From JBBQBQ01 sp038317685 (GTDB taxonomy: Bacteria; Desulfobacterota; Desulfuromonadia; Desulfuromonadales; DDH964): a stretch of 19,702 nucleotides of DNA. The DNA lies in the NCBI GenBank assembly GCA_038317685.1, contig JBBQBQ010000037.1:1-19702 (forward strand). The letters are read 5' to 3'. Below, in pieces: positions 6,719 through 15,369 of this stretch; within the stretch, counting starts at the first letter, position 1; each line of letters starts with the position of its first letter. The notes beneath the pieces are model-generated. The model made no database searches, had not been told where the DNA came from, and saw only the letters and a program-made list of their open reading frames with translations. Position numbers and translations under genes: made by a program.

Positions 6719-8014
6719 ATGCGCATACTCCTTGTCAATCCACCCAATTGCGGTCGCAGTATCCCCGAGGAACGTTTCGGCATTACCTCGCTGAAGCAGA
6801 TCTTCCGGGGTGAGCCGTTGGCATTGGAGACCCTGGCCGGCAACCTTCCTGGCCACGAGGTGCGGATTGTCGATCTGAAGGTGGAGCCTGAGGCCCTGGG
6901 GATGGAGTTGGCAAGCTTCGGCCCCGACCTGGTCGGCTTCACCGCCATGACCTGTGAAGCCAACACCGTCCTTTCCCTGGGGCGGCAGGTAAAAGCTGTT
7001 TGCGCAGCCCGGGTCGCCGTCGGCGGAATCCACGCCTCCAACGACCCGGAGTACTTCAACCGGCCGGAGATCGATTTCGTCGTCCTCGGTCTCGGCAAGG
7101 CAAGCTTCCGGGAGTTGGCCGACGCCCTGGCAGGCGGGCAAGACGGCGCCGCCATTCCGGGCATCGCCGTGGTCCGGCCGGGGGCCTCACTCGCCTGGGT
7201 GCCGCGGGCCTACGGGCCGGCCGACCTGGTCGCCGCCGCCCCTCCCCGCTATGACCTGGTCGAGCGCTACCGCCCCCATTACCTCCTGCCGACGCTCGGA
7301 CTGGAAATGGGCTTCGTCGCCTCGGCCTTCGGCTGTCCTTACGATTGCTCCTTCTGCTGCATCGGGCCGCTGGCCGGCGGCCGGTACCTGAATCTGGAGA
7401 GCGCCGCGGTGGTGCGCGACATCGAACTGCTGGCGCGAACCCCGGTGATCCGCCTGGTCGATGCCAACAGTTTCGGCAACCCGGCCCAGGCCCGGGAACT
7501 GGCCGGGAAAATCCGCGCCGCCGGGATCCGCAAACAGTACCTCGCCGACGTGCGCGCCGATACCGTGGTGCGCCACCCGGAGCTGTTGCGGGAATGGCGG
7601 GAGATCGGTCTGCGCGCCGTCGTTATCGGCTTCGAGGAGGTGACCGACGCGGCCCTCGGCGCCATGAACAAGGCGAGTTCGGCGGCAATCAACCGCGAGG
7701 CGGTCGCCCTTTTGCGGGAGATCGGCCTGACCATCGTCGGCGACTATATCATCGCCCCCGATTACGATGAGCGTCAGTTCGAGGCGCTTGCCGAACACCT
7801 GGCGGCGCACCCCGTCGACCTGCCGATGATCACCGTCCTCACCCCCCTCCCCGGCACTGTTTTGTATAGCCGGCGCCGGGAGGAGATCTGCAATCATGAC
7901 CTTGACTACTACACTCTGACCAACGCGGTGCTCCCGACCAGGCTTCCAGAGGAAGATTTTTACCGGCGTTACGCCGGCCTCCTCCAGGCCGCCCATGCCC
8001 AGGCCCGAGTTTAA
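6719..8014 (+). CDS. B12-binding-domain radical SAM protein
   Basis: A 431-residue protein. The N-terminal part (about 1-140) has the Rossmann-like pattern of cobalamin-binding domains (MRILLVNPPN, PDLVGFTAMTCEANTVLSLG, VGGIHAS) but no classical DxHxxG, as is common in this radical SAM class. The radical SAM core has C206-x3-C210-x2-C213 (GCPYDCSFCC) for the 4Fe-4S cluster, then RLVDANSFGNP and a GFEEVTDAALGAMNK segment. Such enzymes do methylations, ring closures and other radical steps on lipids, pigments and natural products; the substrate is unknown. I chose the ATG at 6719 because the conserved MRILLVNPP begins there. A TTG at 6680 would add 13 unlikely residues. The ribosome site is weak. 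A ketosynthase III gene follows at 16 bp, so the two probably share a pathway. Confidence 0.88.
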   Translation: MRILLVNPPNCGRSIPEERFGITSLKQIFRGEPLALETLAGNLPGHEVRIVDLKVEPEALGMELASFGPDLVGFTAMTCEANTVLSLGRQVKAVCAARVAVGGIHASNDPEYFNRPEIDFVVLGLGKASFRELADALAGGQDGAAIPGIAVVRPGASLAWVPRAYGPADLVAAAPPRYDLVERYRPHYLLPTLGLEMGFVASAFGCPYDCSFCCIGPLAGGRYLNLESAAVVRDIELLARTPVIRLVDANSFGNPAQARELAGKIRAAGIRKQYLADVRADTVVRHPELLREWREIGLRAVVIGFEEVTDAALGAMNKASSAAINREAVALLREIGLTIVGDYIIAPDYDERQFEALAEHLAAHPVDLPMITVLTPLPGTVLYSRRREEICNHDLDYYTLTNAVLPTRLPEEDFYRRYAGLLQAAHAQARV

Positions 8015-8030
8015 GGAACGTCCCTTGCCC

Positions 8031-9179
8031 ATGCCCGTTTACATTACCGACCTGGCGGCCTTTCTCCCCAACGCCCCGGTTGCCAATGACGCCATCGAGT
8101 CCGTGCTCGGGATGATCAACCAGCTCCCCTCCCGGACCCGCCGCATCATCCTGCGCAACAACCGCATCGTCAGCCGCCATTACGCCATCGACCCGCTGAC
8201 CGGGTTGACGACCCACAGCAACGCCCAACTCGCCGCCGCGGCGGTCCGCCGGCTGCGCCCCGGCCCCGGCTTCTCCGTCAACGACATCGACTGCCTCTGC
8301 TGCGGCACCTCCTCGGCCGACCAGATCATGCCCGGCCACGGCTCGATGGTCCACGGCGAACTCGGCGGACGCCCCTGCGAAGTCCACAGCACCTCCGGGA
8401 TCTGTATCGCCGGCATGAGCGCCATGAAATACGCCTGGCTGGCAGTCGCCACCGGCCAGGCCCGCCAGGCCGTCGCCACCGGTTCGGAGCTCGCCAGCAC
8501 CTTCCTGCGCACCCGCCTCTGCGGACCGGTCCCGACGGAAAAGGCGGTGGCCCTTGAGGAACAGCCGGTTCTCTCATTCGAGGCCGACTTCCTGCGCTGG
8601 ATGCTCTCCGACGGGGCCGGCGCCGCCCTCCTCGCCGCCGCCCCCCGGGCCGAGGGTCTGTCGCTGCGCATCGACTGGATCGACCAGGTCTCTTTCGCCA
8701 ACGAACTGGAGACCTGCATGTACGCCGGCGCCACCAAGGATGAAGACGGGGTTCTGCGAGGCTGGCGGGAACAACCCTCCATGGAGGAGGCGAACCGTAA
8801 CGGCACCTTCCTGATCAAGCAGGACGTCAAGCTCCTCAACCGCGAAATCCTCCACACCGCCGTCGATCGGACCCTGCCGCTGCTGCGAGCCAAACACCGT
8901 CTGGAGGCCGACGATTACGCCTGGTTCCTGCCCCACTATTCGTCCGACTTCTTTCGCCAGGATCTCCACGACCGCTTGCGCGATCACGGCCTGGCGATTC
9001 CCCAGGAGCGCTGGTTTACCAACCTCCCGACCAAGGGCAACACCGGCGCCGCGTCCATCTATATCATTCTCGAAGAACTCTTCCATTCCGGGCGACTGCG
9101 TCCGGGGCAAAAGCTGCTCTGCCTCATCCCCGAGAGCGGCCGTTTCTCCATGTGCTACATGCAGCTCAGCGTGGTCTGA
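8031..9179 (+). CDS. Beta-ketoacyl-ACP synthase III-like enzyme, resembling DarB
   Basis: A 382-residue thiolase-fold condensing enzyme. The catalytic triad is visible: Cys125 (TSGICIAGM), His302 (FLPHYSS) and Asn337 (TKGNTGAAS). The N-terminus (VYITDLAAFLPNAPVANDAIESVLG, then LRNNRIVSRHYAID and THSNAQL) resembles DarB, which with DarA makes dialkylresorcinols in flexirubin-type pathways; housekeeping FabH looks different here. No darA is seen in the window. Start: ATG at 8031 is reported, but TTG at 8025 (same frame) has better spacing from the AAGGA site at 8013-8017, and an ATG at 7995 would overlap the upstream gene. It ends before a strong hairpin shared with the convergent carbamoyltransferase. 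Confidence 0.88.
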   Translation: MPVYITDLAAFLPNAPVANDAIESVLGMINQLPSRTRRIILRNNRIVSRHYAIDPLTGLTTHSNAQLAAAAVRRLRPGPGFSVNDIDCLCCGTSSADQIMPGHGSMVHGELGGRPCEVHSTSGICIAGMSAMKYAWLAVATGQARQAVATGSELASTFLRTRLCGPVPTEKAVALEEQPVLSFEADFLRWMLSDGAGAALLAAAPRAEGLSLRIDWIDQVSFANELETCMYAGATKDEDGVLRGWREQPSMEEANRNGTFLIKQDVKLLNREILHTAVDRTLPLLRAKHRLEADDYAWFLPHYSSDFFRQDLHDRLRDHGLAIPQERWFTNLPTKGNTGAASIYIILEELFHSGRLRPGQKLLCLIPESGRFSMCYMQLSVV

Positions 9180-9204
9180 AGCGCCTCCCCTTCCATAAAA
9201 TACC

Positions 9205-9237
9205 AACGGGCCGCCGGCATCCTGCCGACGGCCCGTT
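9205..9237 (-). terminator. Hairpin terminator between convergent genes
   Basis: A long GC-rich hairpin: arms AACGGGCCG (9205-9213) and CGGCCCGTT (9229-9237), with an inner CGGCA/TGCCG stem and a 3-base loop. On the minus strand it is followed by the T-rich GGTATTTTATGG, so it best serves the carbamoyltransferase gene. It may also stop the ketosynthase III transcript from the other side, where no T-run is present. Confidence 0.7.
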
Positions 9238-9284
9238 GCAATAACCACTGCCACTCTTCCAGATTCTTGCCTGCCGAAGTGCCC

Positions 9285-10988
9285 TTACCGGCCCACCATG
9301 AAATCCCCCAGAAAAAGAAGATCGAGCGGAGTCCGGGAAAAACAACTCAACGCATCCTCCGGCGAGCAGACAATCGGTTCCTGAAGATTAAAACTGGTAT
9401 TGATCAGAACCGCATAGCCGGTCAGCTTCTCGAAGGTGAGAAGGAGCCGGTAGAGAACGGGATTCGATTCCAGCGAGACGATCTGGATACGGGCGGTGCC
9501 GTCGACATGGGTAATTCCCGGGAGGAGGTCGCGGAACCCCGGTTTGACTTCGGTGGTGACGAGCATGTAGCGGGTCAGCTCTGAGAGCGGTTCCTGGAGG
9601 TCGAAATATTTCAGGGCCGCTTCCCGGGTCGTCACCGGGGCGAAAGGCCTGAAAAATTCGCGCTGTTTGACCTTATTATTCAGGTAGTCTCTAATCTCTG
9701 GAGAACGGGGATCGGCGAGGATCGAGCGGTTGCCGAGGGCTCGGGGACCGCTCTCCATCCGCCCCTGGAACCAGCCGACGACCTTCCCGGCCGCCAGAGC
9801 TTCGGCCGCGGCCCGCCAGGGCTTTTCGACCTTGGTGGAGGCGATGCCGCGCTTCTCTAGGGCGGCGATGATCTCCTCATTCCCGTACTCCGGCCCCAGG
9901 TAGGGGGAGAAGGCGGGGGGATGTTCCTTCGGGGTCTCGCCGCAAAGGGCAAAGGCGGCATAGAGGGCGGCGCCGACGGCCCCGCCGCTGTCGGAGGGAA
10001 AGGGTGGGATAAAGACCTGCCGGTAAGCTCCCGACTTCAGGATCTCCCGATTGATGTCGCAGTTGAGAAAGAGCCCTCCGGAGAGGCAGAGGTTCTGATG
10101 GCCGGAGACGGTCGGCGCGTGGCGGACCAGGTGGAGGATCGCCTCCTTGATCCGGTTCTGCATGCTGTGGGCGATATCGAAGTGGCGCTGCTCCAGAGGT
10201 TCGCCCTTCCGGCGCTGCGGGCCGAATTCCCTCCCCACCCGGTTTTCTCCGTAATACCAGAGCCCCAGGTATTTCTGGTCGGGGATGGAATACGCCCCCC
10301 CGGGTCGCAGCTCGATGATCCGTTCAAAGGCTTCCCGGTAGGTGTCCCGGCCGTAGGCGGCGAGGGCCATGGTCTTCCCCTCCTGATAGTTCTCGAAGCC
10401 GAGGAAGTTGGTAAAGGTCGTATAAAGAATGCCGAGAGACGACCAGATCGGAGCCTTCCAGCGTAACTGGAAGCGGGTCTCCCGCACCGTGTAGACGGAA
10501 GTCGAGCAGTCCTCGCCGTGGCCATCGGCGACAATGACATCGGCCCCTTCGCCGCAGAAGGGGGCGAGGTAGTAGCTCGACGCGGCATGGGCCAGGTGGT
10601 GTTTGACGCCGACCACCCGCCCGGAGAATTCGCCGGGGAAGCAGCGGTTGACGGTGCGCTTGAGCCGCAGAGCCGAGGCGATGGACCGGAAATTTATCGG
10701 GGGCCGGGCGTATCTTTGAATTTTGAAATAGATGGCCGGCGCCAGCACCAGCTTGGCGGCTTCGGCCACCATGGACCGGTACGGATTCCAGTTGTAGGCG
10801 ATGACGTCGACATCGGCAAGCCGTACCTGCCCCGCTGCGAGGACATAGGCGATGGCCCGGGCAGGAAAAGCGTTTGAATGCTTGATCCGGTCGAACCGCT
10901 CCTCCTCCACATTGGCGATCAGCTTCCCATCGATCAGGAGGCAGGCTGCCGAATCGTGAACGAAGGCGGAAATCCCGAGAATGACCAT
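9285..10988 (-). CDS. Carbamoyltransferase, NodU/CmcH/TobZ family
   Basis: A 567-residue enzyme that transfers a carbamoyl group from carbamoyl phosphate, through a carbamoyl-adenylate made with ATP, to a hydroxyl of a small molecule. The N-terminal Kae1-like domain has MVILGISAFVHDSAAC, the metal-binding HLAHA (131-135) and DGHGE (155-159), and CLSGGLFLNCDIN. The C-terminal YrdC-like domain has QGRMESGPRALGNRSILADP, FFRPFAP and INTSFN. Length and motifs are full. I chose the ATG at 10988: GGAG lies 8 bp upstream and the conserved VILGISAFVHD begins there. It converges on the ketosynthase III gene and diverges from the universal stress gene. The acceptor is unknown; a product of the neighbouring biosynthetic genes is likely (inference). 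Confidence 0.95.
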   Translation of the reverse strand: MVILGISAFVHDSAACLLIDGKLIANVEEERFDRIKHSNAFPARAIAYVLAAGQVRLADVDVIAYNWNPYRSMVAEAAKLVLAPAIYFKIQRYARPPINFRSIASALRLKRTVNRCFPGEFSGRVVGVKHHLAHAASSYYLAPFCGEGADVIVADGHGEDCSTSVYTVRETRFQLRWKAPIWSSLGILYTTFTNFLGFENYQEGKTMALAAYGRDTYREAFERIIELRPGGAYSIPDQKYLGLWYYGENRVGREFGPQRRKGEPLEQRHFDIAHSMQNRIKEAILHLVRHAPTVSGHQNLCLSGGLFLNCDINREILKSGAYRQVFIPPFPSDSGGAVGAALYAAFALCGETPKEHPPAFSPYLGPEYGNEEIIAALEKRGIASTKVEKPWRAAAEALAAGKVVGWFQGRMESGPRALGNRSILADPRSPEIRDYLNNKVKQREFFRPFAPVTTREAALKYFDLQEPLSELTRYMLVTTEVKPGFRDLLPGITHVDGTARIQIVSLESNPVLYRLLLTFEKLTGYAVLINTSFNLQEPIVCSPEDALSCFSRTPLDLLFLGDFMVGR

Positions 10989-11025
10989 GGACAAGACTCC
11001 TGAACTGCAACCGGCCGAGTCAGGG

Positions 11026-11053
11026 TTGCGCTCCCGCAACATCGCGCTATGAT
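11026..11053 (+). promoter_or_regulatory. Candidate sigma-70 promoter of the universal stress gene
   Basis: -35 TTGCGC (11026-11031), a 16-bp spacer, -10 TATGAT (11048-11053). The transcript would start near 11060, about 50 nt before the ATG at 11113. The -35 is only a half match, so confidence is moderate. Confidence 0.5.
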
Positions 11054-11112
11054 ATCAGAGAAAAGGGAATCTCACTTATATTCCAGTTATTTATCGGCCG
11101 GAAAGGAATATC

Positions 11113-11580
11113 ATGAAACCCATCCGCAGAATCCTCGTCGTCAGTCGCATGACCCAGTACTGCCGGGAGGCGGTCGAACAGGGGATTTCCCTGGCCAACC
11201 AATACCAGGCGGAGTTGTTCGTCATCCATGTCATCCACAACCCCTTCGGCTACGAGGGGTGGAACCTGCCGATCGTCTCCCTGGAGAAGGACTACCAGAA
11301 GCTCCTCGCGGAGACCCGGACCAGCCTCGACAAAATGGTGGCCGCCGAGCGCGCCAAGGGCCTTTCCGCCACCGTTCTGATCGCCGAAGGAGACCCGGTC
11401 AAGGAGGTCGAAGCCGCCGTCAAGACCCATCGGATCGACCTGATGATCCTCCTCGCCCACGACGAGGGACGGATCGAACATCTCTTCTTCAACCGCAGCA
11501 ATAACGACCTGATCAGGCATTTACCCTGTTCGGTCCTGCTGGTCAAGAAAGAGCCGCAACAGCTCCACGGCTGGGTATGA
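11113..11580 (+). CDS. Universal stress protein (UspA fold)
   Basis: A 155-residue single-domain protein with the Usp pattern: RRILVVSRMTQYCREAVEQGISLA at the N-terminus, ELFVIHVIHNP, and a C-terminal LIRHLPCSVLLVKK. Usp proteins are cytoplasmic stress-related dimers. The ATP-binding variety carries a G-x2-G-x9-G(S/T) loop near the C-terminus; here the equivalent stretch reads LAHDEGRIEHLFFNRSNND and lacks that loop, so nucleotide binding as in the ATP-type is doubtful. The start is supported by AAAGGA 5 bp upstream. It is a single gene, convergent with the antiporter, with no clear terminator in the 88-bp gap. Confidence 0.88.
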   Translation: MKPIRRILVVSRMTQYCREAVEQGISLANQYQAELFVIHVIHNPFGYEGWNLPIVSLEKDYQKLLAETRTSLDKMVAAERAKGLSATVLIAEGDPVKEVEAAVKTHRIDLMILLAHDEGRIEHLFFNRSNNDLIRHLPCSVLLVKKEPQQLHGWV

Positions 11581-11668
11581 CCCAGGCCTTCCGATCCCGA
11601 TGCCGATGAGGGTGATGATCGCCGGCTTTCGTACCCGGCCGCCATCCGCCCCAAACCCGCCTCCGGAT

Positions 11669-13732
11669 TCACTCCTCCCCCGCCAGCAGTGAAATGGCCG
11701 CCGCAATCGCCTCCTGAGTCCCCGTCAGGGCCAGGAGGTCTCCCACCTCAAGCAACTCCGCCGGCGCCGGAATCGTCACATGTCCCCCGTTTCTGGTGAT
11801 CGCCAGGACCGAGGCGCCGGTCAGTGCCCGCAGGTTGACCTCGGCCAGGGTCTTGCCGACGACCGGCGACCCGGCCTCCAGACGCAGGGCGGTGAGGGCG
11901 CCGAGGCCGGGGAGGAGTTCCCCCACCGATTTCAGATCCATCTCCCCCTTCCCTCGCGAGGTCCGCCCCTGGGATTGACTGGCCAGGGCGGCGACGATGA
12001 CCTCGGCGCCGGCCCGCACATGCCCCTGAAGGTTGGTGGCGCTCTTCCAGAAAGCGACGCCGAGGACGGTCAGAAACAGGACCAGCACCACCCCGCCGGG
12101 AGCGCCGGGGAGGAAGGGCCTGGTCAGGACCAGCAGCGGCGCCCCGACCAGAAACACCATCACCAGCTCGAAGGAAACGATCAGCAGTCTGCGGGGAGCC
12201 GCAGCCAGGTCGACCCGGTCGACACTTCCGGCGGGGAGGACCAGTTCGGCCAGGGCCCGCCCGAGCTTGCGGCTGACGCGGATGACGCCGAGAAAGAAAG
12301 GGGCGGCGAGGAGGGCGGCGACTCCGATCATGACCGGCCAGGCGATCGGGCCGGGGATGTGCGCCCGGACCAAGGCCAAAGTCAGAAGCCGATCGCTGCC
12401 GGCGGCGATACCGACGACGATGACGGCGAAGAGGACGGCATCGACGAGGAGGCGGCGCAGCAGACGGCGCAGCTGGGCGGCGCTCCCTCCCGAACGGGGG
12501 GCTTTGAGGAGGGCCTCGATCCAGCTGCCGTAGAGGACCGAAAAAGTCTGCAACGGTCCCGGAAGGCGCCGGTCGACCCAGCTCGCCAACGGTCCCGAGG
12601 CGCGGATCAGCCAGGGGGTGGTCAGGGTCGTCAGCGCCGAGACGGCGATCGCCACCGGGTAGAGGAATTCACCCGTCGCTTTAAGGACGAGACCGAGTCC
12701 GGCGATAATGAATGAGAATTCCCCGATCTGAGCGAGACTCATGCCGGCCTGCAGGGAGGTGCGCAGACGACTCCCGGTGAGGAAGGAACCGACCGAGACG
12801 CCTAGGATTTTACCGAGGATCACCGTCGCCGTCAGGGTCAGGATCACCCCCCAATAGCGAGCGATCAGGGCCGGATCAATGAGCATGCCGACGGAGACGA
12901 AGAAGACCGCGGCAAAGATGTCCCGGACCGGTTCGACCAACCGCTCGATCGTTCCCTCTTCCCCAGATTCGGCGATGAGGGAGCCGCCAAGGAAGGCACC
13001 GAGAGCAGCCGAGAAGCCCCAGGCCTGAGCAAGGAGGGCCAGGGCGAAGCAGAAACCGACGGCAGCAACAATCGTCGTCTCCGGCCGCCCCAGGCGGTTG
13101 ACGAGGCGGACCGCCCGGGGGACGACGAAGAGCCCAATCCCGAGAAGGGCGGCAAGGAAAAAACCGAGTTTGCCGACGGTCCGGACCAGCGGTCCGGCGG
13201 CGAGGCCGCTGCCGGTGGCAATGGCGGTGAGGGCCGCGAGGAGGACGATGGCGATCAGGTCCTCGACGATCAGGACCCCGACCACCCGTTCCCGCAATGG
13301 GCCGGCAATTCCCTGTTCCTGAAAAGCCTTGGAAACGATCGTGGTGCTGGAGATGGCGATGACGGCACCGAGGAAGAGGCTTTCCAGGACCGTCCAGCCG
13401 AAGAATTGGGCGACGTTGAAGCCGAGCCAGAGCATCAGGCTGGTTTCGACGACCGCCGTCATGGCGGCGCGGGGACCGACCACCAGGAGCTTGCGCAGGC
13501 TGAATTCGAGACCGAGGGAGAACATCAGCAGGATCACCCCGATCTCGGCCAAGGTCTGGACCACCGCAGTATCGGCCACCAGCGGCACCGGCACATGGGG
13601 GCCGACGATCAGACCGGCGAGGATGTAACCGAGGATGACCGGCTGACGCAGGCGCTGGAAAACGACGGTGGTGACCGCCGCCACGCACAGGACAACGGTC
13701 AGGGCCCGTAAAAACTCGTGGGGATCGGGCAT
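11669..13732 (-). CDS. CPA2-family cation/proton antiporter with C-terminal RCK_C (TrkA-C) domain
   Basis: A 687-residue inner-membrane transporter expected to exchange K+ or Na+ for protons. The first ~390 residues are a multi-helix Na/H exchanger domain with the CPA2-like patterns GYILAGLIVGPHVPVP, GAVIAISSTTIVSKAF and VLIVEDLIAIVLL. Further hydrophobic segments follow in the middle. The last ~85 residues form a TrkA-C/RCK_C domain (from about 603: VGELLPGLGALTALRLEAG, then TGASVLAITRNGG). The nucleotide-binding TrkA-N domain of KefB/KefC is not seen. I chose the ATG at 13732; an upstream ORF extension would run antisense-like into the ACP gene. The ribosome site is weak. It starts 16 bp after the ACP stop on the same strand, so it may be read through from the biosynthetic operon. 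Confidence 0.92.
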   Translation of the reverse strand: MPDPHEFLRALTVVLCVAAVTTVVFQRLRQPVILGYILAGLIVGPHVPVPLVADTAVVQTLAEIGVILLMFSLGLEFSLRKLLVVGPRAAMTAVVETSLMLWLGFNVAQFFGWTVLESLFLGAVIAISSTTIVSKAFQEQGIAGPLRERVVGVLIVEDLIAIVLLAALTAIATGSGLAAGPLVRTVGKLGFFLAALLGIGLFVVPRAVRLVNRLGRPETTIVAAVGFCFALALLAQAWGFSAALGAFLGGSLIAESGEEGTIERLVEPVRDIFAAVFFVSVGMLIDPALIARYWGVILTLTATVILGKILGVSVGSFLTGSRLRTSLQAGMSLAQIGEFSFIIAGLGLVLKATGEFLYPVAIAVSALTTLTTPWLIRASGPLASWVDRRLPGPLQTFSVLYGSWIEALLKAPRSGGSAAQLRRLLRRLLVDAVLFAVIVVGIAAGSDRLLTLALVRAHIPGPIAWPVMIGVAALLAAPFFLGVIRVSRKLGRALAELVLPAGSVDRVDLAAAPRRLLIVSFELVMVFLVGAPLLVLTRPFLPGAPGGVVLVLFLTVLGVAFWKSATNLQGHVRAGAEVIVAALASQSQGRTSRGKGEMDLKSVGELLPGLGALTALRLEAGSPVVGKTLAEVNLRALTGASVLAITRNGGHVTIPAPAELLEVGDLLALTGTQEAIAAAISLLAGEE

Positions 13733-13748
13733 GGGAAGGCTGGGCCTT

Positions 13749-14030
13749 TCAGCCCGGCGCCATCCCCTCGCTGCGGATGAAATCGGCGAGGGTGCGCAGG
13801 CAACGCAGGATGTCGCGGGCCGTCTCCTGACCTCCGATCCGGACACTGTAGCGCCGCTGGATCGCAACCACCACTTCGATGGCGTCGAGGGAGTCGAGAC
13901 CGAAGGGGGAATCGGGACCGATCAGAGGGGCGAGCGGCTCGACTGTCAGGGGGGGATCGGGGATGTTGCAGACCTCGATGATCAAGGCCTGGAGTTCGAT
14001 TTCTAGGGGGGTGGCAACGGTATCGGACAT
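13749..14030 (-). CDS. Acyl carrier protein
   Basis: A 93-residue acidic carrier. Ser47 in the GLDSLDAIEVV motif is the phosphopantetheine attachment site, followed by the usual helix and a C-terminal LADFIRSEG. The N-terminal segment before the motif is longer and less acidic than in FabD/FabF-type AcpP, so it is likely a dedicated carrier for the adjacent pathway. A good ribosome site (GGAGAGGATCC) precedes the ATG. It lies 33 bp after the ABC permease. The likely partners are the upstream ketosynthases and the BtrH-like acyltransferase (inference). Confidence 0.92.
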   Translation of the reverse strand: MSDTVATPLEIELQALIIEVCNIPDPPLTVEPLAPLIGPDSPFGLDSLDAIEVVVAIQRRYSVRIGGQETARDILRCLRTLADFIRSEGMAPG

Positions 14031-14063
14031 GGATCCTCTCCAGAAGAAATAAGGTCGGTCGCT

Positions 14064-15356
14064 TCAGCGGCCGCGGCTGCCGGCACGGGCCAGGAACAAC
14101 CAGGCCAGCAGCAGGGAGCCGGCGAAAAAGGCCAGCAGGGCGGCGGCCGGACCGGCGACGGCGGCAAAATCGCCGCCACGCACGAAGATTTCGAGAAAGC
14201 CGCGCAGCCCCCAACCCAGAGGCGAGACGACGCTGAGGGTCTGCATGGCGGCCGGCATGGCGTAGACCGGCACCATGATCCCGCCGACCGCCGCCGCCAC
14301 CACCACCGAGATCGCCCCGAACATCGCCCCCTGCTCGTAGCTGCGAGCCGCGCTGCCGACCAGCAGGCCGTAGCCGGTCGCCGCCAGCGCGGCGCAGAAG
14401 GCGAGCCCAAAGGCCGCCCCCAGGTGTCCCTGCAGTTCCAGGGCCGGGGTGCCGAAACGCGGCAGGAGGTAGCGGCCGACCAGAAGCATCCCGCTGAACT
14501 GGACCAGGCAGACGCAGACGAAGGCAGCGATCTTGCCGAGGAGGATGACCCCGTAGGAGACCGGCAGGGTCCGCAGCCTCAGCAGCGTCCCCTCGTGCCG
14601 CTCCCGCATCAGGGCGCCGGAGAGGGGGACGACGATGAAGAACATGCCGAAGAGGGCCCAGGCCGGAACGTTTTGCTGCACCGCGTTGGGAACCGTCGGT
14701 TTTTGGCCGGGAGCAGTGCTTTCGACCTGCAAGGTCAGGAGCCGCTCCCCGGCCAGCATCCGCAGCGCTTGGTCCCCGCCGCCGAGCGCACCGCCAGCGA
14801 AACCGCCGCCGAGGGACCGGCTGAGTTCGCGGGCCTTGGCCTCGACCTCCAGGCCGAGGAGCACCTGGCCGAGGGCGCTCTTCAGCGCGGTGCGGAAGAT
14901 CCCCTGCACGGTCGGATCGAAGCAGAGGACGACCTCGCTGCCGCCGACCGCCGGTGGCCCCGGGACGCCGCCGATCTGCGCCGCTAGAGCCCGGACCCGT
15001 TCGGCCAGGGCCGCGCCGGCCCCGGGAGGAATGATGACCCCGCAGGGATAATCACCGGCGGCGACCAGGGTCCGGACCCGCTCTGGAGTAAGGACGGCGC
15101 CGTCTTCGCGGGTGATCAGCCGCAGCGCCTCCACGGCCCCGAGCCGCTCCCCCAGCTGCCGTGAGAAGGGACTGCCGTCGGCGTCGACGAAGAGGACCCG
15201 CAGGTCGCTGCCGCCGCTCCGTTCCAGGACGTTGTTCTGCACCAGGGAGATGACCAGCACCAGCACCGCCGGCATCAGAAACAGGATCAGCAGCCCGGCG
15301 CGGTCGCGCCGCAGCACCAGCAGATCCTTCGCCCAGGTGGCCCAGAACTGTAACAT
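14064..15356 (-). CDS. ABC-2 type transporter permease
   Basis: A 430-residue inner-membrane subunit of an ABC exporter. One transmembrane helix lies near the N-terminus (LLILFLMPAVLVLVISLV, about 22-39). A long extracytoplasmic region follows, to about 235. Then comes a cluster of about five helices (ALFGMFFIVVPLSGALM, VILLGKIAAFVCVCLVQFSGMLL, AAFGLAFCAALAATGYGLLVG, GAISVVVAAAVGGIMV, and a final C-terminal helix). This is the ABC2_membrane_3 layout used for lipids, drugs and natural products. It follows its ATPase gene by 13 bp and precedes the ACP gene by 33 bp. Substrate unknown; the local acyl product is a reasonable guess. Confidence 0.92.
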   Translation of the reverse strand: MLQFWATWAKDLLVLRRDRAGLLILFLMPAVLVLVISLVQNNVLERSGGSDLRVLFVDADGSPFSRQLGERLGAVEALRLITREDGAVLTPERVRTLVAAGDYPCGVIIPPGAGAALAERVRALAAQIGGVPGPPAVGGSEVVLCFDPTVQGIFRTALKSALGQVLLGLEVEAKARELSRSLGGGFAGGALGGGDQALRMLAGERLLTLQVESTAPGQKPTVPNAVQQNVPAWALFGMFFIVVPLSGALMRERHEGTLLRLRTLPVSYGVILLGKIAAFVCVCLVQFSGMLLVGRYLLPRFGTPALELQGHLGAAFGLAFCAALAATGYGLLVGSAARSYEQGAMFGAISVVVAAAVGGIMVPVYAMPAAMQTLSVVSPLGWGLRGFLEIFVRGGDFAAVAGPAAALLAFFAGSLLLAWLFLARAGSRGR

Positions 15357-15369
15357 TGTCGCCGCCCTT

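Noticed and set aside
11780..12715. 311-codon plus-strand frame opposite the antiporter
   Set aside because: Very high Gly/Asp/Gln content without hydrophobic core patterns; it is a shadow of the antiporter gene.
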